64,000 nt of DNA from Chitinophaga fulva (lineage in GTDB: Bacteria; Bacteroidota; Bacteroidia; Chitinophagales; Chitinophagaceae). The first letter of the stretch is position 1. Each line of letters starts with the position of its first letter. The DNA lies in NCBI RefSeq assembly GCF_012927205.1, contig NZ_JABBGC010000001.1:3348810-3412809 (forward strand), given 5' to 3'. The notes under the pieces were generated by a model that did not search any database, was not told the DNA's origin, and saw nothing but the letters and a program-made list of their open reading frames with translations. This document shows, in pieces, positions 9,025 through 17,541 of the stretch. The position numbers were made by a program, and so were the translations under genes.

Positions 9025-9071
9025 GATCTTCGTTAATCAGGCGAATCAGTAGTAATCATGACCATCACAGT
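9025..9071 (-). repeat. Gene-end repeat, copy B (47 bp)
   Basis: This copy directly abuts the stop codon of the OmpA/DUF937 gene on its 3' side and matches 225-271 at 40 of 47 positions. It is in the same sense orientation as copies A and C. Confidence 0.75.
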
Positions 9072-10355
9072 TTATTTTTCCCGTACGCTCACGGAGATGT
9101 GCCTGTCTTTTTTCCTTTCTTCGTCCGGAGCAGTAGCTTCCGCTTTGGCAAACTGTGAGCCGTAGCCTTCGGCGCCAAGCAGCTGTTTCATGTCTGCTTT
9201 TTCATTTTTCAGCGCCGTTTCCACCGCTGTGGCGCGTTCCTGCGACAGTTTCAGGTTTTTGGCGCTGTCGCCGGTACGGTCTGTATAACCACCGATCTTG
9301 ATTTTGGATTTGGGGAAAGCTTTGAGAATAGCAGCGATGTTTTTCACCTGTTGCATACTTTCCGGTGTGATCTCTGCGCTGCCGGTTTTGAAATTGAGGT
9401 TATCGAAGTCAAACCAGACATCTTTTCCGGCCGGACGGGTGTCATCTTTAAGGAAAGTCACCAGCTGGTCTTCAATACCACCCTTATAAGCCTGAAGCAC
9501 AGTGCCATCGGGCAATGTTACCTGGATGTTTTCACGGCTTACAACAGGACCGCCTTCTGTTACGTGGGCAGCAGCGGAATCTGCCAGTTGACTGGTGGTG
9601 ATACTGTCAGTGACAGCGGTGCTTTCCGGTTTGTTGCCACCACAGCCTCTCATCAGGTACCACAGCAGGATAATGGCCACCAGTATCAGCAGGAGCGACC
9701 AAATCCAGCGGCCGCCACTGGCTTGTTTAACGGTATTGGCTGCGGCTGTTGCTGCTCCGAGACCGGCGCCTCCAATGCCGGCAGCGAGGCCGCCCAGTTT
9801 TTTGCCGAGGTCGCCGAGGCTGGAGAGGCCTAACATGCTGGCCAGGTTAAGTCCGCCAGGCACGGCGTTTAATATGCTGTCTTTTTGTGTATTCAGGAAG
9901 GAAAGGAAAGAATTGGGGGTAAGGTTGTTCTGTGCCGCATATTGCCCTGCTGCGCCTAATGTGGCGGGAGTGGCTGTTTGCAGTAAGGTGCTCGCAGAGG
10001 ATTCCTTGATGCCTGCAAAAGACGATAACATACCCGTAATGGAGCTGATTTTGTCACCAAAGAGGCTGCGCAACAGGTCCCCTCCTTTGGCCAGCAGCCC
10101 GCCGCCGCCGCTTTGTAAAGCGCCTGCTACGGCTGATGGATTGGCGTCACCGGCTACGCCTTTGATCATATTCAGTAAACCACCGGCGTCTCCACCAGAA
10201 CCGGCCTTATTTAACAGCCCCGTTAATACGACCGGTATAATCCCACTTAATGCTTTTTGTATGCCGCCTTCGCTTTCTCCCAGTTGTGAGGAAGCCTGAC
10301 TAACGACATTACTGTTAAAAATACTTTTTGCACTTTCAAGTAAGTCAAATGACAT
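9072..10355 (-). CDS. OmpA-family protein with N-terminal DUF937 and one transmembrane helix
   Basis: This 427-residue protein has no classical signal peptide. Residues 1-210 are DUF937-like: Gly/Ala/Leu-rich, with repeated GLLN/GGLL patterns and no charged core. A transmembrane segment follows at about 216-236 (WIWSLLLILVAIILLWYLM). A linker leads to a C-terminal OmpA peptidoglycan-binding domain with FKTGSAEITPES and the typical GGYTDRTGDSAKNLKLSQER motif. The topology suggests a cytoplasmic DUF937 region and an OmpA domain that binds peptidoglycan in the periplasm. It is divergent from the opu cluster. Its specific role is unknown. Confidence 0.88.
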   Translation of the reverse strand: MSFDLLESAKSIFNSNVVSQASSQLGESEGGIQKALSGIIPVVLTGLLNKAGSGGDAGGLLNMIKGVAGDANPSAVAGALQSGGGGLLAKGGDLLRSLFGDKISSITGMLSSFAGIKESSASTLLQTATPATLGAAGQYAAQNNLTPNSFLSFLNTQKDSILNAVPGGLNLASMLGLSSLGDLGKKLGGLAAGIGGAGLGAATAAANTVKQASGGRWIWSLLLILVAIILLWYLMRGCGGNKPESTAVTDSITTSQLADSAAAHVTEGGPVVSRENIQVTLPDGTVLQAYKGGIEDQLVTFLKDDTRPAGKDVWFDFDNLNFKTGSAEITPESMQQVKNIAAILKAFPKSKIKIGGYTDRTGDSAKNLKLSQERATAVETALKNEKADMKQLLGAEGYGSQFAKAEATAPDEERKKDRHISVSVREK

Positions 10356-10461
10356 AATTGTAGGGTTTAATGATGAAGAAATTGTGCTGGAACAGATTGG
10401 AATTCAACTGACCTTATAACAATCACTACTGCGAGGTTGTTTGATGTTTTTCAAAAAATGC

Positions 10462-10492
10462 TTGGTAGCTGAGCCATTTTTTCGTATTTTTG
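10462..10492 (+). promoter_or_regulatory. Promoter of the porin-opu operon (TTG-N20-TATTTTTG)
   Basis: TTG at 10462-10464 and TATTTTTG at 10485-10492 are separated by 20 bases, a full match to the Bacteroidota consensus. The predicted start near 10500 leaves a leader of about 205 bases before the porin ATG at 10705. Confidence 0.65.
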
Positions 10493-10499
10493 CAAAGCT

Positions 10500-10704
10500 T
10501 AACGCAAAATCCGACTGTTTAAAGTGCCTTCCGAGCACAACGCATTACGCTATAACGGTCAATATTTTATTGGAAATTTGATCATTTGTCGGGCCATTTC
10601 GCGCCCGGTTTTCCTTTTACGCTCGCTGTCAACAGTACAGTGGCATGCTCATAGGTCCCCTATGTCGCCCAGGAACAGATCAGCTTAAACATATTAAATA
10701 ATTG
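10500..10704 (+). promoter_or_regulatory. Long structured leader of the porin-opu operon (candidate attenuator/riboswitch)
   Basis: This 205-base untranslated region contains three inverted repeats in order: GTGC-N7-GCAC near 10524-10538, CGGGC-N8-GCCCG at 10590-10607 followed by GTTTTCCTTTT, and CATAGG-TCC-CCTATG at 10650-10664. The second looks like a terminator placed before the first gene, as in attenuation or riboswitch control. I could not match the sequence to a known riboswitch class. Together with 10356-10461 it accounts for the 349-bp gap between the divergent genes. Confidence 0.45.
10590..10618 (+). terminator. Terminator-like hairpin in the opu leader
   Basis: A 5-bp GC-rich stem (10590-10594 with 10603-10607) is followed by GTTTTCCTTTT. 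It lies about 90 bases after the predicted transcription start and about 100 bases before the first ATG, consistent with premature termination. Confidence 0.45.
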
Positions 10705-11859
10705 ATGGCTATGATGAGATCATTGCATTGGTTGTTGCTATGCTTATTGCTTCTCTTGCCTAGTTTGGTTATTGTTGCACAGGATAGTACGGAAACCAGA
10801 AAAACGGATAAACCCACTTTTCACATCGGAGGCGCACTGCGCTTCAACTATAACCTCTCGTCCTGGAAAAAGGAACAGATGAAAAGAGGAGGTGACTTCG
10901 GCTTCGATATGTTCCGCGTAAATGCAGACGCCTCCTGGAAAAAATTATCGCTGCACGCTGAATACCGCTTCTACTCAAAAGATTTTGGCGGCAGTTTTCT
11001 CAAAGAAGGATATGTGCGGTATCACTTCAACGATAGTACGCACATCGATATAGGGCTCACACAGGTACCCTTCGGTAACGTTACCTACAATTCCCATAGC
11101 TGGTTCTTTAACCTGCCTTATTATGTGGGAAAAGAAGATGACTACGATATGGGGATCAAGTTTGAACGCCGCGCCAACCGCTGGCTGTATCAGCTGGCAT
11201 TTTTCAAAAATGCGGAAGAGCTCAACTTTGGCGATAAGTCAGCCATTGACCCCGGCCGCTATTCCTACGATGTGGCAGGCCGCAATAAAGAAGTCAATCA
11301 GGGAAATGCCCGCGTGGAATATTTCCTGGATAAAAATAACAGTATAGGCGCTTCCGTAATGCTGGGCGGATTGTATAACATCCCCTCCGGAAACATGGGA
11401 AGCCACTGGGCCGCGGCGGTACACAGCAATCTGAACAAAGACCGCTGGAACCTTAAACTGCAATCCATGTATTACCGTTACAATGTGGCAGACTCGGCTC
11501 ATCTGGAGAATCATGTGGAAATGGCCGCCTATGGCTCCTCCTATCAGGTAGTCACGGAAGCATTTATGCATACGGCCTCCCTGTCCTATACACAACCGGT
11601 ACACTGGGGCCCTGTCAGCGCATTGACGTTTTATAACGATTACTCCTATATGCAGAAACAGGGTAAAGGGTTGCATAACTCCCAGATGAACGTGCTGGGA
11701 TGTATGATTACGGCGGGCCACATATTTACTTATATCGACTGGGCTGCCGGTAAAAACCATCCCTGGCTTGGGCCTGTATGGGATGAAGCCCTGGCTACAG
11801 GCACACCCGATGCACGCTGGCACAGCCGCCTGAACCTGAACATCGGGTACTATTTCTAA
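10705..11859 (+). CDS. Outer-membrane beta-barrel porin leading the opu operon
   Basis: The product is 384 residues from the ATG at 10705; a TTG just upstream is ignored. It has a signal peptide (about 1-26, ending VIVAQ). The remainder alternates aromatic and polar residues in many short strands (GALRFNYNL, LHAEYRFYSKDFGG, GYVRYHFND) and ends in LNLNIGYYF, a C-terminal aromatic residue typical of outer-membrane barrels. It resembles phosphate-selective-porin-like proteins, but specificity cannot be read from sequence. It lies 14 bp upstream of the importer ATPase gene, so it probably admits the same osmolyte through the outer membrane. Confidence 0.8.
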   Translation: MAMMRSLHWLLLCLLLLLPSLVIVAQDSTETRKTDKPTFHIGGALRFNYNLSSWKKEQMKRGGDFGFDMFRVNADASWKKLSLHAEYRFYSKDFGGSFLKEGYVRYHFNDSTHIDIGLTQVPFGNVTYNSHSWFFNLPYYVGKEDDYDMGIKFERRANRWLYQLAFFKNAEELNFGDKSAIDPGRYSYDVAGRNKEVNQGNARVEYFLDKNNSIGASVMLGGLYNIPSGNMGSHWAAAVHSNLNKDRWNLKLQSMYYRYNVADSAHLENHVEMAAYGSSYQVVTEAFMHTASLSYTQPVHWGPVSALTFYNDYSYMQKQGKGLHNSQMNVLGCMITAGHIFTYIDWAAGKNHPWLGPVWDEALATGTPDARWHSRLNLNIGYYF

Positions 11860-11873
11860 ACGCTAAAATCACG

Positions 11874-13079
11874 ATGATGCCTAAACTAAAAATAGAAAAC
11901 CTTACGCTGATCTTCGGCCGCGAACAACAAGAAGCGCTGCAGATGCTCCAACAGGGCAAATCAAAGGCGGAAATACTGGAACATACCGGTGCTACCATAG
12001 GTGTGAAAAACGCTTCCTTTGAAATTGAAAAAGGAGAGTTTTTTGTGATCATGGGTCTCTCCGGTAGTGGTAAATCCAGCCTCTTGCGCTGCCTTAACCG
12101 CCTCATAGAGCCCAGTGCCGGCAAGGTGCTGCTCAATAACGTGGATATCACGGCCCTCCCTGATGCGGACCTGCAAAAGGTACGCCGCAAGGAAATAGCT
12201 ATGGTGTTCCAGAAATTCGGCCTGCTGCCGCATCGCTCTGTATTGGAAAATGTGGCTTTCGGCCTCGAGCTGCAAGGCACGCCGGCAGCGGAAAGACTGG
12301 AGAAGGCGCGTAATGTGATCGAACTGGTAGGCCTCAAAGGCTATGAAAATATGATGCCCGCTGAATTGTCGGGCGGTATGCAGCAACGCGTAGGCCTGGC
12401 CCGTGCTCTGGCCAACGAGCCGGAAGTACTGCTCATGGATGAAGCCTTCTCGGCCCTGGACCCACTTATCCGCACGCAGATGCAGGATGAACTGCTGGAC
12501 CTGCAGGAAAAAATGCATAAAACCATTGTGTTCATTACCCACGACCTCGATGAAGCTATCCGCCTGGGCGATCGCATCGCTATCATGAAAGACGGTGAAG
12601 TCATTCAGATCGGTACCCCGGAAGAAATCCTCACCACACCGGCCAATGAATATGTGAGCTCCTTCGTGGAAAAAGTAGACCGCAAAGCGATCATCACCGC
12701 TTCTTCCCTGATGGATACCAAACCCACTACGGCCGTGTTCCGGAAAGACGGCCCGGAAGGTAGTCTCCGTAAAATGAGGGCCACCGGCCTTAAAATACTG
12801 CCGGCTGTTACGGTAGATAAACATTTCCTTGGCTTTGTATACCTCCACGAAGTGCTGGAAGTAAAACAACGGGGGGATAAAACCATCGAAGCGGTCATCC
12901 ATCGTGATGTACCGGTAGCACATCCGGATACTACCGTGGAACAAATGCTGCCTTTCATCGCGGAAACAGATAAGCCGGTGGCAGTTGTAAACCCTGCCAA
13001 TAATAAGCTGCTGGGGCTGATATCCCAGACCTCCCTGATAATTGAAACCATGGGTAGCCAGGCTAACCCACAAGCATAA
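11874..13079 (+). CDS. proV/opuAA: Glycine betaine/proline ABC transporter ATP-binding protein
   Basis: This 401-residue ATPase of the ProV/OpuAA family energises compatible-solute uptake. Visible motifs are Walker A GLSGSGKSS (about 60), the signature LSGGMQQRVGLARAL (about 164), Walker B LLMDEAFSALDP (about 185) and the family N-terminus beginning KLKIENLTLIFG. Residues after about 275 form a pair of CBS domains (VFRKDGPEGSLRKM to the end), which in OpuA systems sense ionic strength or nucleotides. It is cotranscribed with the porin before it and the permease after it (11-bp gap). Confidence 0.96.
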   Translation: MMPKLKIENLTLIFGREQQEALQMLQQGKSKAEILEHTGATIGVKNASFEIEKGEFFVIMGLSGSGKSSLLRCLNRLIEPSAGKVLLNNVDITALPDADLQKVRRKEIAMVFQKFGLLPHRSVLENVAFGLELQGTPAAERLEKARNVIELVGLKGYENMMPAELSGGMQQRVGLARALANEPEVLLMDEAFSALDPLIRTQMQDELLDLQEKMHKTIVFITHDLDEAIRLGDRIAIMKDGEVIQIGTPEEILTTPANEYVSSFVEKVDRKAIITASSLMDTKPTTAVFRKDGPEGSLRKMRATGLKILPAVTVDKHFLGFVYLHEVLEVKQRGDKTIEAVIHRDVPVAHPDTTVEQMLPFIAETDKPVAVVNPANNKLLGLISQTSLIIETMGSQANPQA

Positions 13080-13090
13080 ACGAATTTTGT

Positions 13091-13924
13091 ATGATTAGAA
13101 TCGGAAAATATATAGAACAATTTATCAATTGGCTCACGCACAATTTCAACCCCTTCTTTAAGATGGTGAAAGTTGGCGTGGAAACCATGGTAGATGGGGT
13201 GGTGGGACTGTTCACCTTCCTTCCCTTCTATGTGGTGATTGCACTGGTGGCTATTCTCGCCTGGCGACGCGCCGGATGGGGCATCGGTGTGGTCACAGCA
13301 TTGGGCCTGTCCCTCATCTATGCGATGGGCTACTGGGTGCCTACTATGGAAACACTCTCCCTCATATTGGTGTCTGCCTTTATTGCTTTGATCATCGGTA
13401 TTCCGCTGGGCATATGGGCGGCAAGAAGCAAAACAGCCGGCCGCGTGATGCGCCCGCTGCTGGACTTCATGCAAACCATGCCGGCCTTCGTGTATCTTAT
13501 TCCTGCGGTACTTTTCTTTGGACTGGGAAAAGTGCCTGGTGTGTTTGCGACCATTATCTTTGCTATGCCGCCTGCGGTAAGGCTGACTACGCTGGGCATC
13601 AGCCAGGTGCCGGAAGATATTGTGGAAGCTACCCGCTCTTTTGGCGCTACGCCACGGCAATTGCTCTTTAAAGTGGAACTGCCGTTGGCATTGCCGACTA
13701 TTCTGGCAGGCGTCAACCAGACGATCATGATGTCACTCTCTATGGTGGTGGTATCGGCGATGATCGCGGCGGGCGGCCTCGGAGAAATAGTACTGAAGGG
13801 CATTACCCAGCTCAAAATAGGATTGGGCTTTGAAGGCGGTATCGCCGTGGTGATACTGGCCATTATACTAGACCGTATCACACAATCGTTCGGTAAAAAG
13901 AAACTAAAGAAAAACGCTAAATAA
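13091..13924 (+). CDS. proW/opuAB: Glycine betaine/proline ABC transporter permease
   Basis: This 277-residue inner-membrane permease has about seven hydrophobic segments. Its N-terminal region (ENIGKY-type amphipathic start, then FFKMVKVGVETMVDG) matches ProW/OpuAB. The conserved cytoplasmic EAA-like loop that docks on the ATPase is EATRSFGATPRQLLFKVELP. It is followed after 7 bp by the substrate-binding lipoprotein. Confidence 0.95.
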   Translation: MIRIGKYIEQFINWLTHNFNPFFKMVKVGVETMVDGVVGLFTFLPFYVVIALVAILAWRRAGWGIGVVTALGLSLIYAMGYWVPTMETLSLILVSAFIALIIGIPLGIWAARSKTAGRVMRPLLDFMQTMPAFVYLIPAVLFFGLGKVPGVFATIIFAMPPAVRLTTLGISQVPEDIVEATRSFGATPRQLLFKVELPLALPTILAGVNQTIMMSLSMVVVSAMIAAGGLGEIVLKGITQLKIGLGFEGGIAVVILAIILDRITQSFGKKKLKKNAK

Positions 13925-13931
13925 ACATAGT

Positions 13932-14777
13932 ATGAAAAAGATTCTCCTCCTCGCGCTGACTGCGGTAACGCTGACTTTTGCCGCCTGTCAGCAGGGCGAT
14001 AAAAAAAGCAGTAAGAAAATTACCATCGGTTATGTCAACTGGGCGGAAGGGGTAGCCATGACCAACCTGGCCAAAGTGCTCCTGGAACAACAAGGCTACA
14101 CTGTCACACTGAAGAATGCCGATGTGGCACCCATTTTCGCGGCTGTCGCCGGCGGCGATGCTGACGTGTTCATGGACACCTGGATGCCTGTCACCCATAA
14201 AACATATATGGAAACGTTCGGTGATAAAGTTACGGTGCTCAACACCAACTTCGACAGCGCCAGAATAGGCCTGGTGGTGCCAGACTATGTCAGCGCCCGC
14301 ACCATCGAAGATCTCGCTAAACAGAAAGCTGCTTTCGGCGGTAAAGTAGTAGGCATCGATGCCGGCGCCGGTATCATGACCAAAGCGGAAGATGCCATCC
14401 GCGCATACGATCTGGACTATGAGTTACAGTCCTCCAGCGAAGCGGCTATGATAGCCACCCTGAAGAAAAGTATCGATGAAAAAATGCCGGTGGTGGTAAC
14501 GGGTTGGGCGCCACATCACATGTTTGCCCGTTTCAAGCTTCGTTTCCTGGAAGATCCTAAAAAGGAGTTCGGTGAAATGGAAAAAATAATGACAATCGCT
14601 AACAGCGAATTCACTGTGAAAGATACGGTAGCAGTCAATTTCTTCCGCAAGTTCAAACTCAATACGGAAGAGTTAAGCTCCCTCATGAATGTCGTGGCCG
14701 ATGCCGACGGCAGAGAGGATGCTGCCGTGAAACAATGGATCAGCCAACATGAAGCGCTGGTAAAAGAATGGATGTAA
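13932..14777 (+). CDS. proX/opuAC: Glycine betaine-binding lipoprotein of the ABC importer
   Basis: This 281-residue OpuAC-type substrate-binding protein has a lipoprotein signal peptide with a cysteine in LTFAACQQ, so it is membrane-anchored in the periplasm. The aromatic residues that form cation-pi boxes around quaternary ammonium compounds are visible in YVNWAEGVAMTNL, VFMDTWMPVTH and VTGWAPHHMF. It is the last gene of the porin-opu operon and is followed by a palindromic terminator at 14828-14857. Confidence 0.94.
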   Translation: MKKILLLALTAVTLTFAACQQGDKKSSKKITIGYVNWAEGVAMTNLAKVLLEQQGYTVTLKNADVAPIFAAVAGGDADVFMDTWMPVTHKTYMETFGDKVTVLNTNFDSARIGLVVPDYVSARTIEDLAKQKAAFGGKVVGIDAGAGIMTKAEDAIRAYDLDYELQSSSEAAMIATLKKSIDEKMPVVVTGWAPHHMFARFKLRFLEDPKKEFGEMEKIMTIANSEFTVKDTVAVNFFRKFKLNTEELSSLMNVVADADGREDAAVKQWISQHEALVKEWM

Positions 14778-14781
14778 TAGC

Positions 14782-14805
14782 GTAGCCCAGGGCTTCGGCC
14801 CTGGG
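14782..14805 (+). repeat. REP-like palindrome, copy 1
   Basis: GTAG is followed by the palindrome CCCAGGGC-TTCG-GCCCTGGG. It sits 4 bases after the stop codon of the betaine-binding protein gene. Confidence 0.7.
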
Positions 14806-14827
14806 ATTTGATAGAAGGATGATTGAA

Positions 14828-14863
14828 AAGGGCAGACACCTCGAGGTGTCTGCCCTTAATTTT
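14828..14863. terminator. Palindromic intrinsic terminator of the opu operon
   Basis: A perfect 30-base palindrome at 14828-14857, with its centre at TCGA, is followed by AATTTTTTATT. Confidence 0.85.
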
Positions 14864-14940
14864 TTATTATTTGTTATAACCTCGCTCCAAATAGCTACAA
14901 GACGCGCTACATTAGTATACCTTACTGCTGCAATAGATAA

Positions 14941-14976
14941 CTGAACAACATCGTAGCCCAGGGCTTCAGCCCTGGG
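14941..14976 (+). repeat. REP-like palindrome, copy 2 (extended form)
   Basis: CTGAACAACATCGTAG is followed by the palindrome CCCAGGGCTTCAGCCCTGGG. The same CTGAA-N-AACATC-(G/A)TAG lead-in precedes the copies at 37991 and 50296. Confidence 0.75.
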
Positions 14977-14990
14977 AACGGAATCGCATA

Positions 14991-17333
14991 TTAATCAACA
15001 ATCTGTTGCCGTTGATTCCGGAAGATCGTCAGCTTTTTAGCTTTATCACCCTGACGGCTATACGCATTCAGAAGATCACTCACTTTTTGCACAGCTGTAT
15101 CTCCTGCTTTTAAGATCACATCGCCAGCCTGTAACCGGTAAGGGAAATTGTCCGGCACGCTCATAATGTATACGCCGTTATTGTCCGGTAATCCCGCTGC
15201 CGAGCGTTCTCCCAGTGTTTCAATGTTTTTGATGCGGGCGCCCAGCCAGGTGGTTTCGGAAGTGGTGAGCAGGCGTTGTTGCGCCAACATCGGCAACGGT
15301 GCTTTTTTTGCAAGCAGGCGCAGCTCCGGGGACACTACGCCGAAACTGTCCATCGGGAAGTTGTTGAACACGATCCGTAGGGCAGGAGAGCCGGCTTTTA
15401 CCCGGTAATCGCCCGCGATCGGATTGACAAATCCGGGGTCGCCCGAGAGGGAATGTTTGTCAGTTTCTGCGGGAAGGGCCGTGTTTTCCGGGAATAGATT
15501 GTTGTCTGTTTCATCGCCCCAGTAACGGATGCCAATGGGTTTGTAGGCAGTGGTGACGATATTGTGCCGGAAGATATCATGGCTGTTTTTAAACCATACA
15601 TGCGGATGGAAAGAGTTATTGAGGATGATGTTGTTCTCTACGGTCCTGTAGAAACCTTCGCGCAGTTTAAGGCCACCATTGAGGCATACGTTATTGTAGA
15701 TATAATAATTGGAGGAGCCATCGTCCAGGTCTATGTCCCAGCCGTGATCGCAGCGGAAGCGGTTGTAGTGCAGCCGTGTGGTGTAGAGGGCGTCCAGCAG
15801 GATAAGCTCCGGACGGGCTGCTGTAAGGCTGTTCATGGTATCACGGTTCGGATGCCAGTAGCGGTCGCGGCCCCAGGAGTTGAACGCGCCGTGGTCACCT
15901 GTTTCCAGTACGGTGTTAAATACGTCATTGTACGCAATGTCATGGCCGCCGAAGGTACCCTCACTCACGTTGATGCCTGCACGCGGTACATCGTAGATGG
16001 TGTTATGTAGTACGCTGATGTTCATGGCCATGGACAACTGTACACCGGCTGTTTGTTTTTCGATGGTGCCGGTGCGGTAAATCAGGTTGTTGTAGGCGGT
16101 ACAGGAGTCGGGATAGTGGTTGGTTTTAGGCCCGGGTACGGTATCAATGGTGGCCAGCGGCTGTGACTCATTGTATTCAAACAACGGGGAACGAACGGCA
16201 TCCGGATTGCCGACAAAACAGATACCGCTGCCACCTGCATCATGGATATGGCATCCGCTGATGAGGGCGTGGCGGTTATAGTTGCTCACGAAGACGGCGT
16301 TGCCGCCGTTATGGTCAAACTCGCAATCCCGGATGGTGCAGTGTTCGGTGCCGTCCAGCAGGATAGTGCCGCCGCGGTAAATGGTCCAGTCGCTGCGCAG
16401 CAGCGGTTCCCGTGTATCCATGAACGTAGGGGCGGTATGCGCAAAGCGCAGATTAGCGATGGTAACATTCCGTACTGGGTTGTCTGCGCTGCCTTTCAGG
16501 GCTATCACCTGCTGCAGCCGTGACACTACCACGCTGGCTTTGGACAGGCGGGTACCGGGCGCCGGTTTATAATACAATGTTTTATTAGGTTGATCATAGA
16601 ACCATTCCCGGGCGGTGTCCAGCTCTTCGAAGATGTTCTCCACAAAACGATGGGTGGCATGCATGCCCATCTGCCGGTTGTTCTGATAACCACCTTCCAG
16701 TTGCAGGGTATTGTCTGGGTTTACGCCGGTGATGCGGTAGTGGTAGCCGCCCCATTCTCCTTTATGTAAGGAGTGAACATACCCGCCCTGCGGATGTTTC
16801 CAGGTTTTTATCCTTTCGGGGCTTAGGGCGTCGGCGGCACTGCCGTTGTAATGCCGTGCGCTGCTGTCATAGTTGGGATAGCGGGCGCGTACCTGTTGTA
16901 TGTCATTGATGTACAATTGATCAAAGTTGTAAGGCAGGTCGAGGGTCGCTTTATAGATACCTTTTTTCCAGCGCCGCCATTTAACGGTTACAGGTCGGCC
17001 GCCGCTGAGGGTGACGCTGTCTCCCGGATGGGTAGGCATAAAAACAATAGCGCCGTTACCGTTAGCCAGTTCCGGCGTGATGACCAGTGTGGTGTCTATA
17101 TAGTAAGTGCCGGGCTTCGTAAACACGATGGCCAGTGTTTTACCTGGGTAAGCTTCCCGCTGCTCCCGGAGAAAGTGCTGTACCCGGCCCGCACTACCGT
17201 AAAGCGGCGGCATATAGTCCGAAATGTCTGCGGGTATATATACGGTGTCGTTAGACACACGCCCCTGGGCCGCGGTGGCCAGAGACCCCGTCAGGGACAT
17301 CAGCAGGAGAAGATAGAGGTTGATAGATTTCAT
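14991..17333 (-). CDS. Secreted right-handed beta-helix protein with C-terminal PDZ domain
   Basis: This 780-residue protein has a signal peptide (about 1-22). The first 280 residues form a beta-rich region (GTYYIDTTLVITPE, VTLSGGRPVTVKWRRW). From about 280 to 620 there is a run of short parallel beta-helix coils (NVTIANLRF, CTIRDCEFDHNGGNAVF, ALISGCHIHDAGGSGICF). The last 90 residues resemble a PDZ domain (YRLQAGDVILKAGDTAV). Such architectures occur in carbohydrate-active enzymes (for example some GH families and polysaccharide lyases), so a polysaccharide substrate is likely but not proven. It is monocistronic and divergent from clpB. Confidence 0.78.
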   Translation of the reverse strand: MKSINLYLLLLMSLTGSLATAAQGRVSNDTVYIPADISDYMPPLYGSAGRVQHFLREQREAYPGKTLAIVFTKPGTYYIDTTLVITPELANGNGAIVFMPTHPGDSVTLSGGRPVTVKWRRWKKGIYKATLDLPYNFDQLYINDIQQVRARYPNYDSSARHYNGSAADALSPERIKTWKHPQGGYVHSLHKGEWGGYHYRITGVNPDNTLQLEGGYQNNRQMGMHATHRFVENIFEELDTAREWFYDQPNKTLYYKPAPGTRLSKASVVVSRLQQVIALKGSADNPVRNVTIANLRFAHTAPTFMDTREPLLRSDWTIYRGGTILLDGTEHCTIRDCEFDHNGGNAVFVSNYNRHALISGCHIHDAGGSGICFVGNPDAVRSPLFEYNESQPLATIDTVPGPKTNHYPDSCTAYNNLIYRTGTIEKQTAGVQLSMAMNISVLHNTIYDVPRAGINVSEGTFGGHDIAYNDVFNTVLETGDHGAFNSWGRDRYWHPNRDTMNSLTAARPELILLDALYTTRLHYNRFRCDHGWDIDLDDGSSNYYIYNNVCLNGGLKLREGFYRTVENNIILNNSFHPHVWFKNSHDIFRHNIVTTAYKPIGIRYWGDETDNNLFPENTALPAETDKHSLSGDPGFVNPIAGDYRVKAGSPALRIVFNNFPMDSFGVVSPELRLLAKKAPLPMLAQQRLLTTSETTWLGARIKNIETLGERSAAGLPDNNGVYIMSVPDNFPYRLQAGDVILKAGDTAVQKVSDLLNAYSRQGDKAKKLTIFRNQRQQIVD

Positions 17334-17541
17334 TCGCTCACATATTAAAGAAACGCTAATATACGGTGTTGATTCAAAGTCTTTAATGCAATTTTAGCAG
17401 TTAATAACCTTATCTTCTGCTAAAAATGCAGGAAACTTATACATAATATGTCATAATTTCCGAAAAACAACATTGGTTCAGGCTTTGTTAATACAACAGC
17501 ACGTTTGTAAATCACTAAAAAAAGGAGCAAAACATTAATAT

